From NCBI RefSeq assembly GCF_963678635.1, contig NC_087068.1, positions 45,115,013 to 45,179,012 on the forward strand: 64,000 bases of DNA, in the 5' to 3' direction. Source of the DNA: Symsagittifera roscoffensis. Lineage: Eukaryota; Xenacoelomorpha; Acoela; Convolutidae. Every line of letters starts with the position of its first letter. The first letter of the stretch is position 1. Under the pieces are notes generated by a model. That model was given only the letters and a program-made list of their open reading frames with translations, had not been told where the DNA came from and did no database searches. This document shows, one piece after another, positions 31,901 to 42,934 of the stretch. Both the position numbers and the translations under genes were made by a program.

Positions 31901-33628
31901 AACCACAAACCAATTTCTTATTGTCATGACTGATCTCCGGAAAATTCAAGATTAAATTCTGGCTTGTTGGTCTAATTTTCTGATTAGCGCAAGTGTAATG
32001 CAGTGCCCAAGACAGGAAAAACACAGTTTTTATTACTGTTTTTGGTCGCGGAATGACGTTCAATGCATAAACTCAGTGCAACGTCTGAACATGACTTACT
32101 GGCCTCGAACAACGTCCTGTTTCCCACGAAACGAACGTTTTTGAAGTTCGGAAAAAGAATTAGTTTCAAATATGTGAATGTAACTGCTCTGTTCAAATTT
32201 CCTTGGATTTTAAGTTAGTTGTTTCAACCACGCCACCAATGGACTGGAAAAAATAGCTTAGGGTGGGTTTTGTCTGCTCAATTTTAAGTATTTCATGGAA
32301 AACTAGTTAAGATTCATGTTTTGCTTAAGCCAAAAGGGCGGATCCTTAGTTTTCAGGAGGCAGATCCTTGCTTTTCAGGGATTCGTCTTCTTGACCATCC
32401 AAAAGGTACCTTTGGTACGTTTTTACGAAATCACTTTTTCTCGACCAACTTTCGCTTTTTTCTGATCAAATTAATTTTCGAAATGTTTTTAGCACTTGAA
32501 AATGGACTTTTTTTGAACAGCTTATGAACAAATTTTATCAAAACTTCCTACGTTATGTACAAAAACGTCAATTTTGGTCAATTTTTTTTTTAAAATAGAG
32601 ATGTTGTTAGATCAGAAAATTAATTTTGTCTACCTATAAAAATCAAAATTTGTAAAAACTCTTTCCTTCTTGAAAAATTCCCTGATGTATCTTTTCTAGA
32701 ATCTTCTGTCATTCAGTTTGATTCTTGGCAGCAGATTTTGGCGTTTTTTGAATTCATTTCTAATATCTTGTTTCTTGTTTTAAATTTTTCAAACGATTTT
32801 GAGGTAACAAGACATTTATTGAAACCGGAGATCCCACTGAACCTCTCATATCACTTTGGTCATAACGTTCTTTGCTGCTTCTGAGAGTCTTTTTGGTGCT
32901 TTGAAGAGAAATTAAAAAAAACACAATCTAAAAACTTTATAGACTTTTTTTGTAGGTCGACCAAATTGATTTTCCGAGCGCTCCCAGAACACTATTAAGA
33001 CCCTATTTTTAACAAAATTTTTGCATCGGTCAAAATGCAGTTTTTGGGAACTTTTTGAAATATTTTGACCAAAAATATGCGTTTTTTTTTTCAGCGCTGT
33101 GTACCTGGTTTCTTTGGTTTGATCTACAACCTGTTCTGATTTTTTGAATTTGTGTTTTGAGTCTAACAAGGAACATTACTCTATTTTTAGAAAGAAAGCT
33201 GGGATACGGTTGAGTTCGAAAGAGAGAACGCATTCGAAGTAGAAGATGATGATGAGTATGATGAAGACGACGAAGATGATGAAGATGAAGACAATGACGA
33301 TGAAGACGACGAAGAAGATGAAGATGAAGATGAAGACAATGACGATGAAGACGAAGACGACGAAGAAGATGAAGATGAAGATGAAGACAATGACGATGAA
33401 GACGAAGACGAAGATGAGGATGACGATGAAGATGAAGATGAGTTCGAATGCGGAGAAACGTACACAGTGAGCTACACCATGCAAGAGATTGACACAATGC
33501 CTCTGTTGCTGTCACCCTATCCACCTGTCCTGGTATACGTCGGGGTCCAAGGGAAGACGGAAGAAGGGGAAGTGGTGTTCTGTACAACAATTGACCTCAG
33601 AGTTGAAGATCCAGACAATCTTGCTTAA
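19906..33628 (+). CDS. Secreted ML-domain (NPC2-like) lipid-binding protein with acidic insertion, five exons
   Basis: Exons: 19906-20020, 20101-20132, 21187-21378, 26971-26988 and 33191-33628. Splice sites are GT-AG (GTTAGT, GTACGT, GTAAGT, GTAAGT) and all phases agree, giving 264 residues. The N-terminus is a signal peptide (about 1-20). The body fits the MD-2-related lipid-recognition fold: a Cys followed by a GGVYTINITF strand in exon 3, and in exon 5 a C-G-x-TYTVSY strand, a Pro-rich loop, a VLVYV strand and a final FC...IDLRV strand. Six cysteines match the three disulfides usual in NPC2. Family members bind sterols or other lipids in a beta-sandwich pocket and act in lysosomes or outside the cell. 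Oddities are the 18-nt fourth exon and about 65 acidic residues inserted between the two halves of the domain. Further small exons in the long introns cannot be excluded. Confidence 0.75.
22361..22530 (-). pseudogene. Fragment resembling an adenain-like cysteine protease (Maverick/Polinton type)
   Basis: Read on the minus strand, this piece encodes a motif of the form ...ITVSNADTPGAHWIVIC... followed by a YFADHFGIYL-like stretch and a stop. The GxHW box (catalytic His) with a downstream aromatic-Asp-x-Phe-Gly-like element is the pattern of adenovirus-type proteases carried by Maverick/Polinton transposons. The usual DSFG is altered, and the surrounding frames up to about 23.2 kb on the same strand are broken. 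A basic stretch on the minus strand near 23860-23990 may be another remnant, but it is too degraded to assign. Confidence 0.4.
25797..26460 (+). repeat. Diverged direct repeat pair (about 95 bp each)
   Basis: The sequence around CACACTGGGACAA and the following 70 bases at 25797-25890 recurs with substitutions at 26361-26460, about 560 bp further on. No coding content; probably an old dispersed or tandem repeat. Confidence 0.45.
26585..26603 (+). repeat. Homopolymer run of 19 G
   Basis: A simple G tract next to a purine-rich stretch that resembles the end of the GGCGCC repeat family seen elsewhere in the window. Its length may be unreliable in an assembly. Confidence 0.8.
27340..27850 (+). 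mobile_element. Non-autonomous GGCGCC-family element (hAT-like MITE candidate)
   Basis: It shares with copies at 37615-38060, 42935-43120 and 59925-60290 a GGCGCC or GGCGCT box after a poly-T tract, a GGGGGAGCGCGC segment, and a GTCGACC or TTCGACC box near the far end, closing with a C-rich stretch. No coding capacity. Confidence 0.5.
28555..28755. mobile_element. Foldback MITE, copy 1
   Basis: Terminal inverted repeats starting CAGTATTTAGACAAC and ending GTTGTCTAAATACAG extend inward through ACCAATCAGA / TCTGATTGGT, so most of the 200 bp can fold on itself. Two further copies lie at 40912-41051 and 46789-46928. This copy has a longer central AT-rich loop. Confidence 0.7.
28852..29200. mobile_element. 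Inverted-repeat element with AGCAGAATGGTC / GACCATTCTGCT arms
   Basis: The left arm (about 28856-28908) and right arm (about 29150-29198) are imperfect reverse complements over about 45 bp, including AAGCAGAATGGTC and GACCATTCTGCTT. The right arm overlaps the 1.6-kb repeat that starts at 29052 and so recurs near 31230-31280. Confidence 0.5.
29052..30662 (+). repeat. 1.6-kb direct repeat, copy X1
   Basis: This 1611-bp segment is repeated at 31132-32742 with a constant offset of 2080 and only a handful of mismatches by eye. It has no TG...CA ends and no long ORF that looks coding. The short frames inside are identical in both copies only because the DNA is. Confidence 0.9.
30664..31130 (+). 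repeat. 467-bp dispersed repeat, copy A, between X1 and X2
   Basis: It matches 34840-35328, with several substitutions and one internal duplication in the other copy. Near its right end is an imperfect hairpin (about 31067-31107), the decayed version of the perfect hairpin in copy B. It fills the whole gap between the two 1.6-kb repeats. Confidence 0.75.
31132..32742 (+). repeat. 1.6-kb direct repeat, copy X2
   Basis: Near-identical to 29052-30662. After its end the sequence diverges from what follows X1, so the two copies have different right flanks. Confidence 0.9.
33242..33440 (+). repeat. Acidic-codon minisatellite within exon 5
   Basis: Runs of GAT, GAA and GAC codons with a recurring GAAGACAATGACGATGAAGA core (three copies about 50-65 bp apart). 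It stays in frame and encodes about 65 residues that are nearly all Asp or Glu with periodic Asn. Confidence 0.9.
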
Positions 33629-34839
33629 AATTGACTCGTTTTAACAAAGTTTATGTTACTTTGTAACGTAATTTACGCTTAACATATTATGCGGATACTT
33701 ATTTGCTGGTTCACTATGGGTTTTTTTGCTATTCATAATTTATCCAAGATTTGATCAAAAACGAAAGATTTTGGTTCTTGAAAACTTATAGGTTTTAATT
33801 TTTCTGAATGATGATTCTTAAAAATGATATAATATGGGAATAGAAGAGCGCTTTAATTTTGCTACCTAAAATTAGAATGATGAAAATTTTTCAAAATCCA
33901 GCCGAGACCCGGTCTTACAAAGCTTTTATCGTGGCATTTACCTTCGATCTTGTGAAATAACTCAACTCAGCAGCAGCGCCGCGGGGCGAGGTACGCGACT
34001 TATGGTGCGACCAAGTTGGTTTAGGTTAAGGACTTTCTGCAAGTCGAATTCCATAATCCCGCTCGAGGTTTGAGTCGCGCAAAAGCCCACAATGGGTCGC
34101 GCAAACTAATAGCATTGGTCGCGCATAGTCTCAGCATGGGTCTCACAAAATAAAATCACAAAAATCCAATACATATTTATTGTTAACGTGCAGCTTGATA
34201 AACCAGCAGATTTGCTGGTCATATAAAGGACCGCCGCGAGAAGGCCTCTGCATGTTTTCTCAGAAAATTAAGCAAATTTTTTGGAGTAATGACAAAATTT
34301 TCACTTTAAAATCAGAAAGCTGTAAGACAAAAAATGAAACATTAAATCTCTCATCAATATAAAAACACCGTTTGTTTATTATAGCAATGAAATAAATGAT
34401 AAACGTTAATACCCACCCGAAAACGAAATTGTTTTCCTGATTTTTGTTTAAATTTTGGTATCATTTCCACGATTCAATTTTATCAACAAAAACTATCTAA
34501 AATTACCAAAACTTTTTAAAACTCACTAAAAATGGAATATGAAATATTTGGTTGATAGTGAAAGTTATAAAATCTTTAATCACATGAGTCGGAATCAAAC
34601 CCCCAGCCTAAAGAAAGTTTCAAGTTCTCGCATCTAAGAAATGGTTCTCTTGATTTTATCAAACACAGAAGCGAAGCTGCTCTTCGCGAACACAAGCGAG
34701 AAAACAACATACAGTGGGTTGAAACAGGTAAAAATTGAAATTAGTAAAGACAAGGGTTAGAAAAATAGAAGAAAAAAAATCCCTGTTCTGGACTCTAACC
34801 CCGGACCTGTAGACTAGGAACCTGTCGCACTTTTATCGC

Positions 34840-35328
34840 TCAAAAATATCAGCTTTCGAAATCAGTCAAAATATTTGCCCAGTCGAACACAGTTGAAACA
34901 TTTTTCCTTGGTCAACAAAGTCAAATCAATTTTTTTGTTCCAAATTTTTCTCTTCGTTGGTTGAACACAGGGTCGCGATAAATAGCGGAAAAAAATTGGT
35001 CGCGCAGAATTGCAACATTTCTTTTGAGTTTCGCAAATTCGCAACACACCCATTTTGAGTCTCATTGCTCGCAAAATAACTACTTTGAGTCGCATTGGAC
35101 GCAAAATTAGTACTTGTATGCATCCCGGGGCTCACATTGTTTTCCAATCTATCACTAAAATCGTATTTTTTTGGAAGAATCTGGCAAAACATAATACACC
35201 AAATTATCTCTTGTTGATGACGAGAAGGTTAAATTACCCAAGGACTGAAGCAAAAGAAAAACAACTAGGTGTTTCCCTATCCTACATAGGGAAACACCTA
35301 GTTGTTGAGAAACACAAAATAGGGAAAC
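34840..35328 (+). repeat. Dispersed repeat copy B, with perfect terminal hairpin
   Basis: Homologous to 30664-31130. Relative to copy A it carries an extra copy of a short unit ending in CGCAAAAT (35050-35110). Near its right end is a perfect 21-bp stem with a 5-nt loop (35260-35280 and 35286-35306). Confidence 0.75.
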
Positions 35329-37614
35329 ACCTCAAGCTACAAAAAGCTAGTTCACTTTTCAAAAATCCAACCCAAAATTTTAAATAACACCAAATTCATA
35401 TAAAATTCACTGAGAAATTAAATAGCAAAAATATTACAGGTATTTTAGAGTTGATCGAATCATCGATAATGGGCAAAAAAAGGCAGGTGGGACATGAAAA
35501 AAGACCAAACTGCGCATATCACACCTTAGCCATGATTATTTTCTAACACTAAAGTTTTTTTATTAGTTAAAAAGTTATATGTTATAAAATCATTTGAACC
35601 TTTCTTGCAAGTATTGTATTTTAAACCCCACCCTCGCTACCACCATATGCTAAGTAAGTATTATTTGTCCTGAAAAATAATTAAAATTCCCCTAATACCT
35701 TGATTGAACTCTTTCTGAACCTAGTTACATAGCCGCTTACGCATTAACAGCTCGAAGTTGATCGCGCGTTAATTATCGTGAATTAGTCTTCTTGATAATT
35801 TTCGAAGCTTTACAACTAAAAAAATGATCAAGAGAACAAAATTTTTAAAAAAAATTGAGCTAAAGATGTCAATGAAATTCAGTTGATACAAACATTTAGA
35901 TGATGCAAAATTTCCGATTTAACAAAAATTGGAAGAAAAAACGTCACACTGATTACATTTTTTTTTCAAAAACTGAAACAATAAAGTTATCATATCCTGC
36001 TAAAAAAGAGAGACACATCACAAATTGTCTTCAATCCTTAGCGCATCTTAGGTATAAGTTAAAAAAAAAGAAAAAGCCGGATTTTAAAATGAAAGTATAT
36101 CACTAGTTTTGAGTTGAGTAATAGAAATAGTCAAGCACCGCGATATTCAAGAAATCAAAATTTGTTTGAACAAAAACAGCTCTCATCAATTTTTTTGAAA
36201 CCCCCATCAGAAAGGGTTACTATTAGGTCTGAAACCAAGTTTTTATAAAACATTATAATTCTTGTAAACTTCAAATAACTCGATCTGCAATTGTATTTCA
36301 TGTCTGTAATTCAATCGCACACCTAATGATTGCATTAAAAACTGACCTTTATAGGCCAAGCGGTCTTTGCGAACTCAGTATGGCGAGCGACTTTACTTGA
36401 ATTCCTAGAAAATGCTTGCAAAATTTAGCTTGTGAGGTTTTCACTTTTGATTTTCCCTAATCCCTAAAAAAACTTTCGTCGTAAAAATTACAGATTTTGA
36501 CTTATGGCGTTGCTGCAATCAAACTGAGTCGACCATATAGGTGCGTCAATAATTTTTTTCGGGTAATTTCACTTGCATACTTTGAATTACTCAAATTAAC
36601 CTGTAAATCATTTTCATCAAATATTACCATTCAATGAATCAATTTAGAATTTATTCGAAGTTTCATTGAAGGAATATTATACGGTAGAACCAATTTTTGC
36701 TACAAAATTAGGTTAAATGAACGACAATGTTTGTTTAAACATCAAAAAATTGCTTCTACCTCGGTCAAACATCAAAAAAGTTTCAAACATATTTTGCAAC
36801 CATCAAAAGCACGTGGTTGTCTATGAAAAGTTTATAACCAGTTTTTAAATTGATTGAGCATTGTACAAAAAATTAAACCTTTGGTATTATGTAGGTTAAA
36901 TTAATTGGCTCTTTTCTAGTTCCCTCTTTCAAATTCAATTTTGAATTTTTTTTAACGTTGTCATAATGCATTGAAATTTGTAAAACAAACATAAAACAAT
37001 GGAACAAACATAAAACTCGGTATTTTGAAAGGGGGACTGGAAAAGAGCCAAAGAATTTTAGAATTTTTTTTACCATAAGATTTTAATTGTTGTACAAAAT
37101 TTTGGATATGTTATACATTCGTTTGCACTGCTGGTTGTTTGTACTAACACAAAACCAGCACAAGCTGAGATCAATTTTTTTTGTCAATTTTGAGTTTTTC
37201 AACGAAGAGTAATACTTAGCAAATGAAGAGTAATAGCAAACTGGTGACAAATTTGTTGGTTTGTTTCCTCAAAAATGGGTGGCTACTAGTAAGAGCACAC
37301 GCGAAGTAACTTCTTTTAATGTTCTGACCATTGAAAATGGGGTGGAATTTGTATTCGGACGTGTTTTAGTTTTATTTGTTTTTTCAATTTTTTTGTTTTC
37401 CACGCAAGGTCAAGTACCACAAGTAATTATCGTTCAGTGATATGTCAGTGATTAAAGCCATATTAGTTGTGATTCTAACAACATTTAAAGATTTCGAAAT
37501 GTTTTCTAGTGTCGAGAAAAACCGGATTGAAATTTTTGATTTTTCTTCTATTTTCGAGCAAGTAAAGCGCTAGAGTAAAGTTTGTGCGTTTGTTACATAT
37601 GAAAATTAGCGAAG

Positions 37615-38060
37615 TAGGCACCAGCGGATTTAGGGGGGGGGGCGGAAGGGGATGGGGGCGTACGCCTTTTTCTTCAAGGAATCGACCCCCTGTTGACCTA
37701 AAGAGTCCCCCTTTGTTCTATTTTGAGATATCCATTTTTGGCTGACCCTAAAATGTTCGTCAAGGCGCCTTTGGCGCCAAAACACACCCATTTTGAGGGG
37801 GAAGCGCGCGCCGGAAAAACGCATTTTTTTGTCAAATTTTTCAAAAAATGCCTAAAAACGCTTTTTTGGCCCATTTTCAAAAATTCGCCTGCGGCGGAGA
37901 AACTTTGCTTAAAATAGCGTCTTTACTGTGATCTGGTAGAGCGCAGAAAATCAAATTGGTCGACCTAAGAAAAAAAAAGTCGACAAATTTTTTGAATTTT
38001 TTTTAAAAAGCCGCACCACCCCCCCCCCCCACCTTGAAAACATTATCCGCCCCTGAAAAT
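37615..38060 (+). mobile_element. hAT-like non-autonomous element, GGCGCC family
   Basis: The left end reads CAGCGGATTTAGGGG; the right end reads TTATCCGCCCCTG, whose reverse complement is CAGGGGCGGATAA, so the two ends form an imperfect terminal inverted repeat of the CAGGGGCGGAT type common in hAT-derived MITEs. The interior carries the GGCGCC palindrome, GAAGCGCGCGCC and GTCGACC boxes shared with the other copies. I could not confirm an 8-bp target duplication. Confidence 0.55.
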
Positions 38061-38911
38061 AGGCTAAAAAGTCTGAATTTATAAAATAAAAAACAGTGAT
38101 GGAAGCTTCAATTAGCTCTTCTCTGGCAAAAAAAATTTCAAAACAATTGGAGTCGTTTATGCCTATTTCGCTAAATTTCTACGCGTTCGTATAGTTGTAT
38201 CATCACACGATGTACAAAAAAGACACTAACTTGAGAACTTTTTTTCTGAAAATGTTGTCGGAACATTATACGCTACTTGCGCAGCAACCAACGGAAAAAA
38301 ACGGAAAAAATAGCAAAAAAAACGTAAAAAAACTATATCGGAAAAAAATATCAGTTTGAAAACACTATTTTGTCATATGGATCCCAATAAATTGAAAAAA
38401 TCAAAAAATCATCAAGGTTTCTCACTTCATTTGCTATGAAGAGGGAAAATTTAAGCCAGTGAATTCACAAAATTTTGGAATGGTTTTCCTTTTCTTCATT
38501 TTTAAGGTTAAATTCGAAAAATAGCTAAAACAAATAAGTGCAGAAGGACCAGAAAAACCAAGTTCAATAACTTTTTGATTCAGCTGCCCAGTTTTCCCAC
38601 TTTTGAAGTAAAACGCAGTAAAAACTCACCCATGGCCATCTGTTAGTTTTGAAAGATGACTCTGCTTAAGAGGCGCAACTTTTGAAAAGCTTACTAAATT
38701 TTCAGCATTTCATACAACGTGTAAATTGTTTTACTTCGTTTTTTTTTTAATTTCAAGGTTTTTGTCAAAACTTTTAAACCCCTGTCATAAAACCACAGAT
38801 CCCCTCTGAATATTTATTTGCGAATTTAATCAAGGCAAATATTTAATTGATTGTCTTATGTATAAAGAACCAAATATATTAGTGGTAAAGTTATGACTTG
38901 TTCAATAGAAC

Positions 38912-41900
38912 TTAGAGTGTGAGTGTATCGTTTAGTTTATTAGTCGGATGTTTCTCAAACTTTGTACAGAACACATTGCCCTCCTCAATCGTATTCGGCA
39001 GTCGTTTTCCTCTGGTCTCGGGAAGGAATAGAGTTGCTACAACAACCAGAAATGCAAATGAACTGTAAAATATGAGAGGCAACGGGGTCCAAATTTCGCT
39101 TAGAAGGCCGATGTATGGTATGGCGAGACCAGTTATCCGAGCCATTAACGAACCGAACCCGAGAGCCGAAGTGCGAACGACAGTCGGCATCAAGTCAGCA
39201 GTCCATTGATAACAAAGCTGGAAAAATAACTGCAAGACAACTTTTCCAACAAAAGCCAGAAAAAGTGTTGTGAATTGCCAACTTGTCGGTATAAAAATAC
39301 AAGTAAAAAAGACCAAACCAGCAAAGTTCAAACAAAATATAACCATCGTTTTGCGGCCAAAAAAGTTCAGAAGTAAAATACCAAGAACACAGCCTGAAAA
39401 ACTTCCGAATCCTTGAAACAATGCATAAACATGAACATTCTGTTTAAACATTGAAGCGCCGAATAAAATCGCGTAAAATAAACAATTTACGCACACCCAG
39501 TGAAGTGCTAATAATATCATTCGAATAGAAAGTACACGATGTTTGAAGATGTCGATAACTGAATACTGTTTTTTAGAATCAGTGTCCGAATTTTCCGCAG
39601 TAGTTTTATCTATTTTTTCGGCGAAGTTGAACATGCGTCTTAAATCCGTGACGACTGTTTTCAAAAAGGATTCTTTTCTCACCCCAATTTCGGATAAATC
39701 AATCAGCGCTTGTTCAGTTTCTTTCGGAAGAGTCACTCCGCTCAGCCTCGCCGCGGTGTGAATAATATCGGAAGTTTCTTCGTATCTCTTACGAGCCCAC
39801 AGCCACCTCGGGCTTTCCGAAATAAAAAGTGAAATTATAAAGTCAACAAATGCAACGCCAGAATAAGCCAGAATTAAATGGCGCCAGTTTGGAATGAAAA
39901 CCGAAAACCCAACGCCGACCATAATTCCGATTCCAAAGAACATCCCGACGAATTGTCCCGCTACGTGTCGGAAATCAGTTTTGACAGTTTCGGCAGTGTA
40001 GACAAACAAGCAAACCCACGTACTTATATTAGTCGTATTAATGATCGTCCACGCAACTAAATGCATGACATAAGACTCCGACAACGCCATGATAATTCCA
40101 AATATGGTACATAGAAAAAACGAAACACGAATCCATTTCATACGTCCTATTCGGTCGCTCATGAATCCCGCGATTAGGGAACCCAAAAGAAGTCCCAAGA
40201 AATAAAAGCTTCCGTGCACTTCGAGAAGAATTTCGCGGCCGCATACTAGACTGTAAGATTCTTGAATCGAAGATGAAAGACCGGTTCCATTGTAGTTAAA
40301 TGAGTATTCGGAGCAAGACAAAGAGCAGACGTCAGTCTAAAAATAAAGAGATTTGAGGTTCAATCCCGAGCATCAGCTATTTTTTTTTTTAGCTCAAGCT
40401 CAAGTCAAGACAAAAATGCAGTAAGCTCATGTCGATACCTTATGTTACCACAATTTAATTGATTCTTCTAACTTTGAGTTGCCCTAGACAAAAAATTGGC
40501 ACTTCGGTAACTTTAATTGTGGTATGTCTTTAAACTTTACAAATTTACATGGTTTAGTGAGTAGCGCGGGATTTGAGGATAACCTCTCAGGCAGAGACAA
40601 AAAGTTTACCACTAAGTCCACCGGTTTAGATAGTGTTTTTGAAAAATTGTATAGCAAAAAGCCGAAGTTAATTTATCAATTTTTTGACCATAGAAGAACA
40701 AACGAACTCTCCAGAGATTCAGGTTTTTGCTTGGCAAGGTGATGAAATTCCTCTGCTCTATCTACGCTGATCGAATTCCGGAGAACTAAGTCAAGTCTGG
40801 AGTCTGGATAATTGTGGGATATTTTGTGTCTCGGAAAGTGTTATATTGCATTCTTACTTGACACTAATTTTACTCAGAGAAGTAACAACAACCTTAATAG
40901 TGGTTAAGCAGCAGTATTTAGACAACTGCGTATTCAGACACTGTATTAACCAATCAGAATCGAGACAAAGGAAGATATCAAATTCATTTCTTCCTGGTCT
41001 CGATTCTGATTGGTTAATAGAGTGTCTGAATACGCGGTTGTCTAAATACAGACCGCACTCCCTTAATAGTGCAGAGAGTTATTAATCACCTGCCGGTCAA
41101 AACACTAAAGTTCGAATCTGTTTTGAGAAATTCTTTTTTCGCTTGACATCAAAACTTTATCAACTTAATTTTCATTGACTTTGACTTATTTGATATGATA
41201 CTGTCTGAGCCGATGGGTAAGCGGCAAACTTTTTGTCACCCTATCATTTACAAAACCATGAAAATTTTGAGAACCTTGTGAGAAAATGTTCTCCAACTTC
41301 TCACAAAAGTTAGTTGCCAAGCTTGAAAGTATGAATGAGTTCCTTGTCTAGAAGTATAAAGATAATCCCTTTGTTATTATACGGGTTTCATGCGAGGAGA
41401 ATATTATCAACTTCTTCAAAGATTTAGGTATTCAAATTGTTCGTGCATGATATAAATTCCATTATTTATGCTTGTGGTGGCAATATTAGCAACATTTATG
41501 CTTGTTGTGGTTTTTTTATTCAGTCAGTTTTTCACTTTTCAACTCAAAGTTTGTGAGAACATTTTTTCAACAATCTGAAAAATATTGGTTTCCAGAGCCC
41601 AAAGGTTTAAAAACTCACCTGTGGTTGTTTTTCGTAAAAATATGGGGGATCGAACCTTACTAATTTCGCCAATTTGGGATAATTAACGAGCGATGTTGAC
41701 CTCAGTTAGACCAAAAATTCTGGCGGGGGAGGGGGTGTTGGCAAAAGTAGTTTCAGATAGCCTCGATTTCAGAAAAAATCAATGCTGGATTCGATCCTGG
41801 CTTTGATCAAAAAATCATCATTGCTGGATTCGACTCAAATCTGGAGTTTAAAAAATAGCTTACTTGTTCGCAGCTTGTACTATTGCTTTGATCGCAGTTT

Positions 41901-42103
41901 GAAGAATATTTTTCATCTGCACACACAAATGGTTGTTTCGTCCTGAAGAAGCTCGGAGAAATTACGAACATGCCCGAATGGAAAAGCGAGACACATGACA
42001 AAAAAAGCATCAAAATCTGCCATTTTGTGGCAAATTTGTTTTCTATAAAAATATCATCCAAAGACAAATTTGTGTCAGGTTTCGGTTTCTCTGTTTCCAC
42101 CAT
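38912..42103 (-). CDS. SLC22-family (organic cation/anion) transporter, major facilitator superfamily
   Basis: Two exons on the minus strand: exon 1 at 42103-41864 (ATG to a GTAAGC donor, 80 codons, containing TM1 and the start of the large extracellular loop) and exon 2 at 40337-38912 (about 474 residues). Signatures are the loop 2-3 motif GFMSDRIGRMKW, the SLC22 motif SESPRWLW, the late motif PETRGKR, and about eleven further membrane segments. Total length near 554 matches the family. Members carry organic ions, carnitine or similar solutes across the plasma membrane; the substrate is not predictable here. Joining the two exons directly leaves the frame two bases short (exon 1 ends in phase 0, exon 2 needs one extra base at its start), so either a small exon in the 1.5-kb intron is missed or the gene is damaged. 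Confidence 0.8.
40338..41863 (-). other. Intron between the two SLC22 exons
   Basis: Bounded by GTAAGC on the exon-1 side and TTTATTTTTAG on the exon-2 side. It holds a foldback MITE (40912-41051) and the left part of the tandem duplication. A small extra exon would be expected from the phase mismatch, but I could not pick one. Confidence 0.6.
40912..41051. mobile_element. Foldback MITE, copy 2
   Basis: 140 bp with inverted arms from CAGTATTTAGACAAC inward to ATCAGAATCGAGAC and its complement GTCTCGATTCTGAT; near-complete palindrome. It lies inside the SLC22 intron and was copied with the tandem duplication. Confidence 0.75.
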
Positions 42104-42934
42104 CTTAACAGTAAGAAACAAACGACTAGCAAAAAATTTAGAATGTAGTACAGATACACAGAGATGTGATAATTATAAATTATTTGAGTGAAGATGTAAA
42201 GGTTTTGAGGTGCTTTAAGTTGTTCAGGTTTGAGCCACTTTGTGTTATTGCATTAGTAGATAAACTTGGGTTCAGCATTGAAGATTTGGTAAATATTAGT
42301 TAGCTTATCTGAATCAAGTTAAGATTTGGCCGGGCCAAAATGTAAAGTATGAATAATGATAAACATTTTTAAGACAAAGCCTAAATATTAAGTTGCTGAA
42401 AAGAACAATTTAAGTTTGTTGAAATAAGTAATCAAGAATCAAATTTTGTTATTGCGATGTTATACTAGATATAACAGTTTGTGTTGTCGCACACAAAGCT
42501 TTTTCACAATTAAACTAATCTTACCGAAACTAAGAATTAATAAAGTTCGATCGAAGTCCTAAAATGTGCTCCTATTGAGTATATTATAATTTCTGCAGGT
42601 AAACAATGGTGAGAGAAAAATATATATTTTTTTCGCGGTGCCTCAATGTCAGTGCGTATATATTGATGCTGAGGTCAATTATACAAAAAAAGTTTTAAAT
42701 TCTCTTTGAGCCAAAAGTTGATAACAAAAACAAAAAGAAGATTCTTTGGGAAGTGATTGCCAATCGCAATTGAGAGGTGAGAGTGTTTATAAAATATCTA
42801 TCCAGATAAGAAGCCTTTGTTGGGTACTGGTATATAAAGCGGTCTGATCACTGATCAGTTGAACTGTTAATTTATCGTAAAGTGAGATGTGTTCACTGTT
42901 AACCTTCGATGCAGCAAAGTAATCTGTGTAATTT

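Larger units (their letters stand above)
26989..33190 (+). other. Intron 4 of the NPC2-like gene (6.2 kb)
   Basis: Noncoding and dominated by repeats: a GGCGCC-family element (about 27340-27850), a foldback element (28555-28755), another inverted-repeat element (28852-29200), two near-identical 1.6-kb repeats (29052-30662 and 31132-32742) around a 467-bp repeat, and a reverse-oriented piece of the GGCGCC family near 32915-33080. No gene is supported. Confidence 0.65.
33629..38911 (+). other. Intergenic region between the NPC2-like and SLC22 genes
   Basis: No supported gene. Contents: stretches with repeated GGTCGCGCA words near 34.0-34.1 kb; a minus-strand tRNA-like box B (GGTTTGATTCC, near 34593-34603) suggestive of an old SINE; copy B of the 467-bp repeat (34840-35328); and a GGCGCC-family element (37615-38060). 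The rest is AT-rich with no evident structure. Confidence 0.55.

Noticed and set aside
29052-32742. X1 and X2 as the LTRs of a miniature retroelement
   Set aside because: The ends are not TG...CA, there is no polypurine tract or primer binding site, and the middle piece is itself a dispersed repeat.
33176-33590. Long frames on the minus strand over the acidic repeat
   Set aside because: They are shadows of the GAT/GAA/GAC codons of exon 5 read in reverse.
40319-40321. A start codon for the SLC22 large exon at 40321
   Set aside because: It is TTG, and a splice acceptor (TTTATTTTTAG) lies 16 nt upstream with an SLC22 first exon further out.
40355-40372. GGTTCAATCCCG as part of a tRNA gene
   Set aside because: It matches a box B, but no acceptor stem or box A is found upstream, where SLC22 coding sequence lies.
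41085-41120. AGTTCGAATCTG near the MITE as a tRNA
   Set aside because: A box B-like word with only a vague box A; at most an old tRNA-derived SINE, duplicated near 46985.
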